Below the pieces are notes generated by a model. It had not been told where the DNA came from and made no database searches. It was given only the letters and a program-made list of their open reading frames with translations. Positions 41,732 to 50,676 of a stretch of 64,000 bases of DNA are shown piece after piece. Each line of letters begins with the position of its first letter. Positions within the stretch are counted from its first letter, which is position 1. Position numbers and translations under genes: made by a program. This stretch comes from a virus. The stretch lies in the IMG/VR virus record IMGVR_UViG_3300035670_000010, positions 62,001 through 126,000 of that record; one strand, given 5' to 3'.

Positions 41732-42187
41732 ATGAATTTACAAGAGAACATCCAGAGAATTATAGAGGTAATGAATATAAATCAATACAAAGACATCCAG
41801 GCATATAGGGGTATTGGCAAAAGAATAAATGCAACATATGGTGGGAATGATGATGGTATTGGTGTATTCTGGACTGACAATATGACAATGGCAAAATGGT
41901 TTGCTGGGTTAATTGAATATGATGTTGATACGGATCAATATGAAACCATTTCAGAAGATGGAAAGGTTATTGAAAAAACATTAAACTTTAATAACCCATA
42001 TGTAATTACAACAGATGATGAGGATTATGACGCATTCCAGCAATATATGGATGAGATTAAAGAAACTGGTGGTGTGGAGGCCTACAAATCAAATTTAATT
42101 GATAAAGGCTATGATGGCATTATATTAGAAGACAACAACACCAATTATTATGAAGATGGTACATACAACATCTATATAGAATTTTAA
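41732..42187 (+). CDS. Leader-bearing ADP-ribosyltransferase-fold candidate 2
   Basis: 151 residues. The leader MNLQENIQRIIEVMNINQYK shares its first 34 nt with the gene upstream except for one base. The body has QAYRGIGKRINATYGG (Arg motif), GIGVFWTDNMTMAKWFAG (STS-like strand and helix) and DKGYDGIILEDN. This is the layout of compact phage ART-like proteins. The catalytic Glu is not certain. Confidence 0.62.
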   Translation: MNLQENIQRIIEVMNINQYKDIQAYRGIGKRINATYGGNDDGIGVFWTDNMTMAKWFAGLIEYDVDTDQYETISEDGKVIEKTLNFNNPYVITTDDEDYDAFQQYMDEIKETGGVEAYKSNLIDKGYDGIILEDNNTNYYEDGTYNIYIEF

Positions 42188-42195
42188 AAAAAGGC

Positions 42196-42250
42196 AAAGA
42201 GGGGGGGGGGATATATAAAAGAAATTTTTTTATTTTAGCCCCCCCCTCTC
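42196..42250. terminator. G-run/C-run hairpin
   Basis: GAGGGGGGGGGG (ten G, 42201-42210) pairs with CCCCCCCCTC across an AT-rich loop. Likely terminator; the homopolymer may vary in length. Confidence 0.6.
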
Positions 42251-42290
42251 CAAATCAACCAAAACTTGATGCAATAAATTATATTTAATA

Positions 42291-42298
42291 TATTTATA
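42291..42298 (+). promoter_or_regulatory. Late-type promoter motif
   Basis: AATATATTTATATAAAAA, with the core 21 nt before the ATG at 42312. Confidence 0.55.
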
Positions 42299-42311
42299 TA
42301 AAAAATTGAAT

Positions 42312-42779
42312 ATGAAAAAAAATAGATTTAATCAATTATTGGAAGCAACAATGGGTGATGTTAAACCCTTGTTAATTGAATCCGAAGGTTCTCAAAATTT
42401 TGTCATTACTAATGAAACAACAGTTCAAGAATTAGAAGATTATTTATACGAAAAAATTCAGAATAGGTATAATTATGGAGAGGATAGAACTTTTAATTTT
42501 ATTATTGAAGAATTAGTAGAGAATATTCTTGAAGCATCTGGCAAATCAGAACAAGAAGCAGGGTCTGTGGCTACAAAATTTGTTGAAGACAATATGACTA
42601 ATAATCAAGCAAATATTCCAAATGAATATTCTGACTATGGATTTGATGTAGAGGGTGAAAATCTATATAAAGGGAAGACTATTTTTGAATTTACTGCTGG
42701 GGGAGATGGATATGGATATGGTGGAACCCTTAGTAATTTAAATGAGTTACTAAATGATTTAAAAAAATTAAGTCAATAA
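42312..42779 (+). CDS. Leader-bearing acidic protein (155 aa)
   Basis: 155 residues from the ATG at 42312 (MKKNRFNQLLEATMGDVKPL). LLE|A and LIE|S are two candidate prohead-protease sites; the FNxLLExTMGxVKPLI start recurs in other large phages. The body is acidic with a Gly-rich segment (TAGGDGYGYGGTLSNLNELL). Function unknown. Confidence 0.65.
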   Translation: MKKNRFNQLLEATMGDVKPLLIESEGSQNFVITNETTVQELEDYLYEKIQNRYNYGEDRTFNFIIEELVENILEASGKSEQEAGSVATKFVEDNMTNNQANIPNEYSDYGFDVEGENLYKGKTIFEFTAGGDGYGYGGTLSNLNELLNDLKKLSQ

Positions 42780-42802
42780 GGTACTATTAATGAGGAGTGA
42801 AA

Positions 42803-42810
42803 TATTTATA
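42803..42810 (+). promoter_or_regulatory. Late-type promoter motif
   Basis: AATATTTATAATAATAAATA, with the core 22 nt before the ATG at 42825. Almost identical to 26870-26887. Confidence 0.6.
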
Positions 42811-42824
42811 ATAATAAATAAAAT

Positions 42825-43505
42825 ATGAAAAAAATAATATTAACAGAATCTGAATTAAACTTTTTGATTAAAAACATACTAAATGAAAATTTAATATTGG
42901 AATCAAATAGAAGGGGGTTAAATGTGGATAATTTAGAAAGAACTTTTGCACATTACAATCAGCTTGAATCTCGTGGAACATTCAATGAAATATTCAAGTA
43001 TGAAAGGGAAAATGGAATAGAACCTATGAAATCTTTCACAAATGGTTGTGCTACCAAAGTTTCTTTGGCATTAAATTCTGCTGGACAATCATTAAACCCA
43101 ACTTTTAGGGTATCAAATGGACCATTTAAAGGTAAATATGTACAAACAAGTGCTAAAGGACTTAAAGACGAATTGATGCAAAAATGGGGGCAACCAGATG
43201 TATTTATAAAAAAAGTAGAATCTCTTAAACAAGTTCAAGATAAAATTGGTCCTGGTAAGAGTGGGGTTTATATTTGCACACCATGTGGATTTAAAACATG
43301 TACAGGACATGCTGCTATTTGGTCTTGGAAACTAAATGGTAATAAAGGTGGTCCTATGGACAACACAACATATCCAGAAGTTAAAGGTGGAACAATATAT
43401 TTTTGGCAAGTTGGAGAAACTGTTACTAATTTATATGGTTGGGATGTTAATAAAGATAACATGTTAAAAACAAAGAATCAATCCAATTTTCCCCTAAATA
43501 TCTAG
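42825..43505 (+). CDS. Leader-bearing Tae4-like peptidoglycan amidase
   Basis: 226 residues. The leader MKKIILTESELNFLIKNILN ends near LNE|N or ILE|S. The body has NGCATKVSLALNSAGQSL with a candidate catalytic Cys (about 74), and CGFKTCTGHAAIWSWKLNG with a candidate His. This matches the Cys-His-Asp layout of type VI secretion amidase effectors Tae4, which cut D-Glu-mDAP crosslinks. It might soften the wall on entry, or act late in lysis. The extra Cys pairs (CTPCGFKTC) are unusual. Confidence 0.72.
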   Translation: MKKIILTESELNFLIKNILNENLILESNRRGLNVDNLERTFAHYNQLESRGTFNEIFKYERENGIEPMKSFTNGCATKVSLALNSAGQSLNPTFRVSNGPFKGKYVQTSAKGLKDELMQKWGQPDVFIKKVESLKQVQDKIGPGKSGVYICTPCGFKTCTGHAAIWSWKLNGNKGGPMDNTTYPEVKGGTIYFWQVGETVTNLYGWDVNKDNMLKTKNQSNFPLNI

Positions 43506-43530
43506 GTTTTAATAAAAAAATTAATAAATT

Positions 43531-43746
43531 ATGAAAAGAATATTTAAATTAACAGAAAGTGATGTTGCAAGAATCATTAAAAAAGTTGTAAAAGAAGCCG
43601 ACCCTGGTGATGGAACACCAGATGATTTTTCTGAATATGAAGGAAGAACTAACATTTATGCAAATAGTGTTAATAATCCTAAACATCTATTTAATAAAAA
43701 AAGTAAAAAACCTTTAGTTTACAACACAAAAAACCAAAATATTTAA
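43531..43746 (+). CDS. Leader-only small protein (71 aa)
   Basis: 71 residues. MKRIFKLTESDVARIIKKVV then KEADPGDGTPDDFSEYEG. The first 23 residues are a typical LTES-type leader with KE|A site; the remaining 48 are hydrophilic and probably disordered. It may be a minimal internal head peptide. Confidence 0.65.
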   Translation: MKRIFKLTESDVARIIKKVVKEADPGDGTPDDFSEYEGRTNIYANSVNNPKHLFNKKSKKPLVYNTKNQNI

Positions 43747-43747
43747 A

Positions 43748-43782
43748 TAAAAAACCCCCACAATAAATGTGGGGGTTTTTTA
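43748..43782. terminator. Bidirectional rho-independent terminator
   Basis: A perfect 9-bp stem ACCCCCACA/TGTGGGGGT with a 5-nt loop and A/T tracts lies between convergent genes. Confidence 0.85.
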
Positions 43783-44589
43783 TTAAAAACTTTTTAATGT
43801 TGATTTATTAAAAGTGAATTCTGAACTATATAAATATTCACCAAAATTTAAATCATACCAAGGTGATTCTCTATCATCACCAACAAGAATTTGAATATCT
43901 TGTGCAGGCATATAACTTTGTGCTAACATAAATTTAACCTCACCATTTTTATTAAAACATTTATCCACAACAATTACAGCATGACCTGGAAATCCACCAA
44001 CAATGAATACATCTCCAATTTGCAAATCATTTATTGGTTTTGATTTAAGTTGTTTGCTCAATGAATATGTGTTGGCATAAGAGAAAACTCCACACATATA
44101 TTTCCATAAATTATTGGTTGATGGATTTCTACCTTCTAAGAAATTAATATAATTTGATTTAAATCCACTTACATAGAAAAATTCAATTTCATTATACTTT
44201 TTTTGGGAAAACAAATATTCAGCACGTAATCTCATAATGGCATCAGCACACTGGTGGTTAGGATTCCCCTTAAATGGCAAATTAACAACAGCACAATAGG
44301 CAGATGTGTTGGTTTTTAATGATCCATCAAAATGTTTAACTTTTGATCCATTTGGTAGCAAAGGTAAATTTTGTAGATATTCACCAAATGAATTTTTTTT
44401 AGATTTTACTCTTACAAAACCTTCTGGTGTGTTAAACCTTGTTTTCACTACAAATCCATCTTCATTTAAGATTTGTTTTGATTTAACAATAATAGTTTCA
44501 TTTTGTGCAGAACTATTACTACAAGAGTTATGTACAAGTAAACCAATTAATACAAAAATGATTAACAAATAATTTTTTAATATTTTCAT
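43783..44589 (-). CDS. DUF4846-like lipoprotein
   Basis: 268 residues. The signal peptide ends in a lipobox (LLVHNSCSNSS), so Cys at about 23 would be lipidated. The body has TRFNTPEGFVRV, FGEYLQNLPLLPNG, KHFDGSLK, and HQCADAIMRLRAEYLF, the conserved blocks of the Bacteroidota DUF4846 family. A late GGFPGHAVIVVD segment is also typical. Probably an outer- or inner-membrane lipoprotein expressed in the host, for example for exclusion of other phages. No clear promoter motif; spacing to the upstream 44655 gene is 65 nt. Confidence 0.82.
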   Translation of the reverse strand: MKILKNYLLIIFVLIGLLVHNSCSNSSAQNETIIVKSKQILNEDGFVVKTRFNTPEGFVRVKSKKNSFGEYLQNLPLLPNGSKVKHFDGSLKTNTSAYCAVVNLPFKGNPNHQCADAIMRLRAEYLFSQKKYNEIEFFYVSGFKSNYINFLEGRNPSTNNLWKYMCGVFSYANTYSLSKQLKSKPINDLQIGDVFIVGGFPGHAVIVVDKCFNKNGEVKFMLAQSYMPAQDIQILVGDDRESPWYDLNFGEYLYSSEFTFNKSTLKSF

Positions 44590-44654
44590 AGTTTTTTTTA
44601 TAAAGATAAGTAGTCTTATTTAGATTAGCAAATATTGGAAAAGAGTAATTAGGA

Positions 44655-45236
44655 TTAATCATACTTATTCTTGACAGGTATTGCCAATTCCGGATAGAAT
44701 ATTGCAATATCCTTTCCTGTAAATATTTCATCTCTATGATTAATCTTATAATGTGGTGAATTATCAATATATATTGAATCAAAACCTTTCTCTTTTAGGG
44801 CTTCAATAAATGGTCTTGATTCCAGAACAGACCAATCGCCATCATAAAGGGCTTCTGATGCTGCTTCCTCATAATCTCTAATTCCTCCCCTTTGATGTTG
44901 GATAGTAGAGAAATCCCCAGTATCTGCTAAAAGTTCAATATACTCTGGGTCATCAGAATATTGTTCTGGGTCAAATGTATTCTTTACATTTAGATGGTAA
45001 GATAGGATTCTAACATGACCATAGTCTGGTTCAGACTTTTCAGGGTAATCAAAATTCATTGCATATCTATATGCAATTTCTTTATGTTTGGTAAAAAAGA
45101 TTAATCCCCTTTCATTGATTTTTAATTCATCATCATTAAAATTTGGGTTATCTGTTCCATGATAGTATGTATCAGAACTATCAACATTAGCTTCCATAAG
45201 GACTATAATCCTATTAATATTTTCTTGCAAGTTCAT
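44655..45236 (-). CDS. Leader-bearing ADP-ribosyltransferase-fold candidate 3
   Basis: 193 residues. The leader MNLQENINRIIVLMEANVDS has LME|A. The body YYHGTDNPNFNDDELKINER then GLIFFTKHKEIAYRYAMNF carries the His-Gly-Thr and FFT/helix features of ART-like folds. LKEKGFDSIYIDNS and IAIFYPELAI complete the pattern. A catalytic Glu is not assigned. The fold call is tentative. Confidence 0.62.
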   Translation of the reverse strand: MNLQENINRIIVLMEANVDSSDTYYHGTDNPNFNDDELKINERGLIFFTKHKEIAYRYAMNFDYPEKSEPDYGHVRILSYHLNVKNTFDPEQYSDDPEYIELLADTGDFSTIQHQRGGIRDYEEAASEALYDGDWSVLESRPFIEALKEKGFDSIYIDNSPHYKINHRDEIFTGKDIAIFYPELAIPVKNKYD

Positions 45237-45251
45237 AACTTATAATTTATA

Positions 45252-45259
45252 TATAAATA
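45252..45259 (-). promoter_or_regulatory. Late-type promoter motif
   Basis: CAATATTTATATATAAAT on the minus strand begins 23 nt before the ATG at 45236. Confidence 0.55.
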
Positions 45260-45290
45260 TTGTTAATTTAAAAAACTTGTTGCTTGGGGG

Positions 45291-45998
45291 TTATATATGA
45301 TATATTAACTTTGCTTTTTGATATGCTTCTGCTGCTTCACCTGGGGTGTCAAACAAACCAAGGTGTATTATTTTTTTATTAATTTGTATTTTTGCAAGCC
45401 ATTTTTTACTTGGTTTATTAAAGTAATAACCTTTAACCCCTTTTTTATTTCTATGAGTTTCACTCATTTTCTGTTTTGTTTCTTCTGAATGTGTTTTACC
45501 AAACATGTTAGTGTTACCTTTCATTGCTTCACTCAATTTCTGTTTTGTTTCTTCTGAAAAAGTTCTACCTTTCAGTGCTTCACTCAATTTCTGTCTTGTT
45601 TCTTCTGAAAGAGTGTTACCTTTCAGTGCTTCACTTATTTTCTGTTTTACTTCTTCTGAAACAGTTTTACCTTTATTTCCTTCACTCATTTTCTGTCTAG
45701 TTTCTTCTGAGCATATTAAACCCAAACAACCTTCACCCCCATCTGTCATATTAACCAAATTCCCCAAACCCAAATCTTTCCTTCCATACTTTTCTATTAA
45801 TAATATTTCAATCTTTTTTGCTTCATCATGTTCAATATCCTCATAAACAATATTCACAGTATATCCAGCTTTATTAACAATATTATGCCAATGTTTATTT
45901 CTATTATGTTTATCAAAAGCCCTTCCCTCTTCTTTACCAATACCAACATAAAACACCTCATTGGTGTCATTTCTTAAATGTTCATATACAATTGCCAT
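45291..45998 (-). CDS. GIY-YIG homing endonuclease with NUMOD3 repeats and AP2-like domain
   Basis: 235 residues. The N-terminal catalytic region has FYVGIGKEEGRAFD and NLVNMTDGGEG. Five NUMOD3-type repeats follow (SEETKQKLSEALKG-like, about residues 97-180), and then an AP2-like DNA-binding segment GVKGYYFNKPSKKWLAKIQI. The repeats are nearly identical at DNA level (about 60 nt each). A free-standing mobile endonuclease with its own host-type promoter, inserted among cargo genes. Confidence 0.88.
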   Translation of the reverse strand: MAIVYEHLRNDTNEVFYVGIGKEEGRAFDKHNRNKHWHNIVNKAGYTVNIVYEDIEHDEAKKIEILLIEKYGRKDLGLGNLVNMTDGGEGCLGLICSEETRQKMSEGNKGKTVSEEVKQKISEALKGNTLSEETRQKLSEALKGRTFSEETKQKLSEAMKGNTNMFGKTHSEETKQKMSETHRNKKGVKGYYFNKPSKKWLAKIQINKKIIHLGLFDTPGEAAEAYQKAKLIYHI

Positions 45999-46012
45999 AT
46001 TCTTTTTTTTTG

Positions 46013-46020
46013 CAAATATA
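46013..46020 (-). promoter_or_regulatory. Bacteroidota-type -7 box TATATTTG
   Basis: AATTATATTTGCAAAA on the minus strand, 15 nt before the ATG at 45998. Confidence 0.6.
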
Positions 46021-46046
46021 ATTAAAATTAATTTGGTTGCAAAGCA

Positions 46047-46054
46047 TATTTATA
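46047..46054 (+). promoter_or_regulatory. Late-type promoter motif
   Basis: GCATATTTATAATTAAAA, with the core 22 nt before the ATG at 46069. Confidence 0.6.
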
Positions 46055-46068
46055 ATTAAAAATATAGA

Positions 46069-47430
46069 ATGAAAATATTAATCAATGAGAATCAATTAAG
46101 TGATATCATAAATGAAGCAATACCTTATAAAATTGCAAAAAAATATTTAGAATTAAATAGGAATCCAAGCATAAAAAAACATATTGATAATATGTTTAAT
46201 AAGTTAAAAGAAATGCCAGGAGCAAGAGTATTGGATAAAGCTGGGGATAGGGTTGCATTCCCTTATAAACAAATTGATTTGGAAAATGAGATTAGCAAGA
46301 TGCTTAAAAATAATAAATATAAATTAGTAGATTTCAATAATAATGAGGCATTAAGTGTTAAAGATATCATTGGGGAAAAACCTCAACCAATCAAAATAAG
46401 CAAAGCATTAACAATAATATCAAAAAAAAGTGCTGAGGCGGGTAGATTATTAAAATTATATAATTATACTAGAAGCCAGAGTATTAAAGACGAGGATATT
46501 GAATTTATGATTGTATTTTCAAGAAAAAAATATGATCTTGCTGGAATGACATATGGAAGGAGTTGGCCATCAAACTGTATGCACTTGACAGATGGGGTTA
46601 ATAAGGATTTCATTTTAAAAGATGTTGAAAGTGGAACAATAATATGTTATTTGATAACCAAAGATGATATAAATATAGATGATCCAATTGGTAGAATTTT
46701 AATAAAACCATTTGTTAATGTTGATGATGAATCTGATGTGATTTTATATCCAGAAACAAAAACATATGGCAATATAAAAGACACATTTAAATTTGTTAAA
46801 GATATTGATAAATATATGGATGCTGCTCAATCCATTAAATGGAAATATGATTTAAAAAAAGGTTTATATTGTGATGGAAGGAGGAAGACTGTGTTTGGTA
46901 AAGATGCATTAAGACTTGAAGTATTAAAAAGTATGGAACAGGGTTATTTAACAAGAGATGAAAATGAATTGGCATTGTTAACATCAGAAGATTTATATAA
47001 ATATGTTAATAAGAAGATTGATAAGTTTAAGGATAGTCCATCAGCATATAAAGAATTAGAATATGAAGATTTTAAAGTAGCAACTTCAGAGCAAATAAAT
47101 CAATATTTTGATATTATCAAACAAAATAATCTAACTGTAAATATAAATAATATTAGATTTTTGAAAAAAAGTATAATAAAAGATTATTTAGATAATCAAA
47201 TTTTAAAATATAAAAATAAACTTAGAAATAAACTTGATGAAATTGAAATTTTCTTATTAACAGATAACCAGAAAAAAGAATATTCAAATAGTGTTATTGA
47301 TAGAAATGAAATGTTAGATGATAAATTATTTGATTTACTTTCATTTGATGAAAAGGTTGATTATTTTAAAAAAGGTAATAGTTTTTCTGGGCGTCAACGT
47401 GAATTTAGAAATAAAATATTAAATAATTAA
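46069..47430 (+). CDS. Leader-bearing protein of the RSWxxCM family, copy 1
   Basis: 453 residues. The leader MKILINENQLSDIINEA ends at INE|A. The core contains FPYKQIDLENEI, then LAGMTYGRSWPSNCMHLTDG, GTIICYLITKDDINIDDPIG and RILIKPFVNV. It is a paralogue of 48487-49734. The conserved Trp and Cys with a following Met-His recall the other Cys-motif families here. The C-terminal third is charged and helical. Unknown activity. Confidence 0.72.
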   Translation: MKILINENQLSDIINEAIPYKIAKKYLELNRNPSIKKHIDNMFNKLKEMPGARVLDKAGDRVAFPYKQIDLENEISKMLKNNKYKLVDFNNNEALSVKDIIGEKPQPIKISKALTIISKKSAEAGRLLKLYNYTRSQSIKDEDIEFMIVFSRKKYDLAGMTYGRSWPSNCMHLTDGVNKDFILKDVESGTIICYLITKDDINIDDPIGRILIKPFVNVDDESDVILYPETKTYGNIKDTFKFVKDIDKYMDAAQSIKWKYDLKKGLYCDGRRKTVFGKDALRLEVLKSMEQGYLTRDENELALLTSEDLYKYVNKKIDKFKDSPSAYKELEYEDFKVATSEQINQYFDIIKQNNLTVNINNIRFLKKSIIKDYLDNQILKYKNKLRNKLDEIEIFLLTDNQKKEYSNSVIDRNEMLDDKLFDLLSFDEKVDYFKKGNSFSGRQREFRNKILNN

Positions 47431-47441
47431 AAACATATAGA

Positions 47442-48389
47442 ATGAAAATATTAATCAATGAGAATCAATTAAGTGATATCATAAATGAGGGGTCAATAAG
47501 ATTAACACCAAGTGAGAGGCAGCAGGTGGAGGATATTCTACCCAAAGCGATTGAAGTCATAGCAGGAAAAGACCTTGGAAGCAGCACAGGATGGTGGGGG
47601 GCTTTCAAGAAAATTGGCATAATAAGAGCAGTTTCAGCGGATGGGGAAAAAATATTGATAGATATATTTGTTGGAAATAATATAAGTGATGAAACAAAAA
47701 CAGCACTAGGTTACTATAATCCAAGAGATCGAAAAAACCCAAATGATAATTTCATTGTATTGCAACAACGTAACTTATCAAGTTATTTTAAAGGTCCACT
47801 AGGTATAGATTCCAAAATAGATAAATTTGCACTGGGGATAGAAAATCCTGGCATTGAGGAAGTACGAGGGGTGTTGAAACATGAAATCATCCATGCAAAG
47901 GATCCAAATATGAATCAACATTTTAAGTTTAGATATAAGAAAGAACCAAAAAATTCAAAGGAAGAGGAAAAACTTTATTATAGTTCATGGGAGGAGTTTA
48001 AAACAATGTCAGGACAACTACTTGAAGCAATAATTGTATGTTCAGAAAAAGCACCAAAACTAGGGATGGAAAAAAAAGATATAATCAATGGTTTAGATAA
48101 TATACTAATGTTATATGCTGGCAAAACTAAAAGTTTCAATCAAAATGCCAAGGATCTTATTCAAGGCAGTGGTAAAAGGAATATCTTCCAAAAGATAATA
48201 GTAAATAGCAATATATATCAAAAATATCTAATATCAAGCAATTATACCCCAGTGGAAACATATCATGCTTATTTGCAAAAAATAAAAGAACACAACCCCA
48301 AGGGTTATAACAGATTTTTAAGGGAATTATATAGGACAATAAATGAGGCCAAAGATATGGCAAATAAACAAGAGGCATATAATGCTTAG
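47442..48389 (+). CDS. Leader-bearing zinc metalloprotease (HEIIH)
   Basis: 315 residues. The leader MKILINENQLSDIINEG is encoded by 47 nt identical to the leader of the preceding gene, after which the proteins are unrelated. The zinc site is VLKHEIIHAKDPN at about residue 147. WEEFKT about 40 residues later may supply a third ligand. The middle region (NNISDETKTALGYYNPRDRK) is family-specific. Unknown substrate. Confidence 0.75.
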   Translation: MKILINENQLSDIINEGSIRLTPSERQQVEDILPKAIEVIAGKDLGSSTGWWGAFKKIGIIRAVSADGEKILIDIFVGNNISDETKTALGYYNPRDRKNPNDNFIVLQQRNLSSYFKGPLGIDSKIDKFALGIENPGIEEVRGVLKHEIIHAKDPNMNQHFKFRYKKEPKNSKEEEKLYYSSWEEFKTMSGQLLEAIIVCSEKAPKLGMEKKDIINGLDNILMLYAGKTKSFNQNAKDLIQGSGKRNIFQKIIVNSNIYQKYLISSNYTPVETYHAYLQKIKEHNPKGYNRFLRELYRTINEAKDMANKQEAYNA

Positions 48390-48411
48390 AATACAAAAAA
48401 GTTTTTTTTTT

Positions 48412-48453
48412 AAAACCCCCAACCTTCAATGTCATAATGGTTGGGGGTTTTTT
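48412..48453. terminator. Rho-independent terminator
   Basis: AAACCCCCAACC pairs with GGTTGGGGGTTT over a 14-nt loop, then T-rich sequence. Confidence 0.8.
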
Positions 48454-48464
48454 ATTTCTGCAGA

Positions 48465-48472
48465 TATTTATA
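48465..48472 (+). promoter_or_regulatory. Late-type promoter motif
   Basis: AGATATTTATAATTAAAA, with the core 22 nt before the ATG at 48487; nearly the same as at 46047. Confidence 0.6.
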
Positions 48473-48486
48473 ATTAAAATTATATA

Positions 48487-49734
48487 ATGAGAATATTAAT
48501 AAATGAAACCCAGTTAAGCAACATAATAAAAGAAGCAATTCCATATAGTATTGCAAAGGAATACATAACAAGGGAAAGGAGTGATGCTGCTATTAAGTTG
48601 ATGGATAATGTATTTAATAAATTAAAGAATCTACCCAATGCAAAAGTCCTTGATAGGAGGGGAGATAGAATTGCATTTCCTTATGGTGAAACACCTTTGG
48701 AAGATGATATAAAAATGTTATTGAAAAAATATGATTATAATGTTTTAAATTTTAATAACAATGATGCTTTAAGAATTGCCAAAACTGAAAAAGGAAATAA
48801 GGCACAACCAATAAAAATAACCAAAGCATTGGCAAATATATCAAAATTAAAAGATAAGGATGGGAATGTTATTGAACCAAAGGCAAAAAACTTTGTGGAT
48901 TTATTTGCTGATGCAAAAAGTAGGGAAGGAAAGGCAATGGAAAAAAAACTTGGGCTAATTATTATATTTGCAAGACACCCATATGATATTGCTGGAATGT
49001 CTTATGGTAGAACTTGGAGGAGTTGTATGCATCTAGTAGATGGGAAATTTAGAGAGTTTGTTAAGAAAGATATTGAAAATGGTACAATTGCTGTATATCT
49101 AACAAATGCAAATGATGAAACATTATCCAACCCCTTGGCAAGGATTTTGGTTAAACCTTATGTTAATATTAAAAATGACCAGGATGTTATATTATACCCA
49201 GAGGCTAAGACATATGGAGAAATTGATAACCCAAAAAAATTCATAGATTACCTGGATTATGTTTTGGAAAAAGTTCAAAATATGGATGGGGAATATAAGT
49301 TATTAAGTTGTTTAAATCCTGATAGCACAAGAAATATAGTTACATCAAAAAATTCTGAAACAAGACAAACTATTTTGGCTAAATTAAATAGGGGGACAAA
49401 ATTAAATAACATTGAAATTAATATGATAACAAATTCTGAGAGGGAAGAATATATTGATAAACAAATTTCAAGATATTTTAATTGGAAACCAAACTTGGAT
49501 GATACTGATTTGGAAGATGTTGCCTTAACAGAAGATGAATTTAATATTACCACACCTATTGAAAAGGAAGATTATCTTGATGAAAGGATTGAGGATTTTT
49601 ATAGGACAGTATTTTTACCTAATACAACAAAAAGAAGGGTTTATGCAATACATGATTTTGAAATAGATCATATGACAAATCAACAATTGCATGATTATTA
49701 TGAAATAATGCGTGAAAAAGAAAAAAATTATTAA
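48487..49734 (+). CDS. Leader-bearing protein of the RTWxSCM family, copy 2
   Basis: 415 residues. The leader MRILINETQLSNIIKEA ends at IKE|A. Core: IAGMSYGRTWRSCMHLVDGK, GTIAVYLTNANDETLSNPLA and RILVKPYVNI. It aligns with 46069-47430 over the N-terminal 270 residues; the C-terminal regions differ. The paralogue has SNCM where this one has SCM. Confidence 0.72.
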   Translation: MRILINETQLSNIIKEAIPYSIAKEYITRERSDAAIKLMDNVFNKLKNLPNAKVLDRRGDRIAFPYGETPLEDDIKMLLKKYDYNVLNFNNNDALRIAKTEKGNKAQPIKITKALANISKLKDKDGNVIEPKAKNFVDLFADAKSREGKAMEKKLGLIIIFARHPYDIAGMSYGRTWRSCMHLVDGKFREFVKKDIENGTIAVYLTNANDETLSNPLARILVKPYVNIKNDQDVILYPEAKTYGEIDNPKKFIDYLDYVLEKVQNMDGEYKLLSCLNPDSTRNIVTSKNSETRQTILAKLNRGTKLNNIEINMITNSEREEYIDKQISRYFNWKPNLDDTDLEDVALTEDEFNITTPIEKEDYLDERIEDFYRTVFLPNTTKRRVYAIHDFEIDHMTNQQLHDYYEIMREKEKNY

Positions 49735-49750
49735 TAATTAAAATTATAAT

Positions 49751-50659
49751 ATGAATTTACAAGAGAATATAAATAGAATAAAGCAAATGATGGGCATATT
49801 AAATGAACAAGAATTAAATTTTGATATACCAGAAGATATTAAAAAAGAGGCTGATGATATAACAAAAGTTTTATTTGATAAAGCCAAACAATATTATCTA
49901 AATCATTACTCAAAACCTGAAACCACTGCCAAGTTTGCATATCCAGAGAATGTTGATGGAATAAAAAAATATATACCAACAATTAAATATATATTTTATT
50001 CTGCAAATGATGGTAGATTTGGTTTTGTTCCAAATATACCAAATGAGCCAATTAATTTGAATATAACTTATTTATTTAAAGAAGAGGGTGGAAAATTAGT
50101 TCCAATAAATGAACTCTATAATGTAATTATACATGAAATGGCTCATGCTATTGAGTACACATTAAAAGCAAAACAAGAAAAAACAATCACCCCAACATAT
50201 AATAAAGATAATGTATATGATACTCATACTAAATATACTGAAAGTGATAATGAAACATATGCTAGAATTCAAAATTTGCGCAATCTATTAGATTTAACCC
50301 CAACCTCTAATGGCACAGACATTAAGAATAAAATTATTGAATATTTTAATTCAGGGAAAATAACATTCCCCAATGTTAAATTATATATTGAAGGGCAGAG
50401 TAATTACTTAGGATTTACAACAATTGATAAGCGGAAAATTTTGCCAGATTTAACAAACCTTACATATTTTTTTGGTGATTTAAGAATTAATGGAACAAAG
50501 AATGATGACATTGCATTCTTATTTGCAAAATTCACATATACCCCATTTGTTGAAGACCCTACCACTACCGTATTCATTGATTTAAATAAACTTGGTGAAG
50601 TAAATATTTCTGTTGTGGATGCCACAAAAAAACCCAACAACACAACCCAAAGAGCATAA
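49751..50659 (+). CDS. Leader-bearing zinc metalloprotease (HEMAH)
   Basis: 302 residues. The leader MNLQENINRIKQMMGILNEQ has LNE|Q. Zinc site VIIHEMAHAIEYTLKAK at about residue 133, with ESDNETYARIQNL about 40 residues later as likely third ligand. The N-terminal half resembles no known propeptide. The C-terminal domain is beta-rich. Downstream gene of the 48487 unit (16-nt gap), followed by a terminator. Confidence 0.76.
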   Translation: MNLQENINRIKQMMGILNEQELNFDIPEDIKKEADDITKVLFDKAKQYYLNHYSKPETTAKFAYPENVDGIKKYIPTIKYIFYSANDGRFGFVPNIPNEPINLNITYLFKEEGGKLVPINELYNVIIHEMAHAIEYTLKAKQEKTITPTYNKDNVYDTHTKYTESDNETYARIQNLRNLLDLTPTSNGTDIKNKIIEYFNSGKITFPNVKLYIEGQSNYLGFTTIDKRKILPDLTNLTYFFGDLRINGTKNDDIAFLFAKFTYTPFVEDPTTTVFIDLNKLGEVNISVVDATKKPNNTTQRA

Positions 50660-50676
50660 ATCTTTTGTGTATTATA

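Noticed and set aside
45460-45710. Regular repeats of about 60 nt resembling a CRISPR array
   Set aside because: The repeats are in frame and encode NUMOD3 units of the homing endonuclease; there are no unique spacers of constant length.
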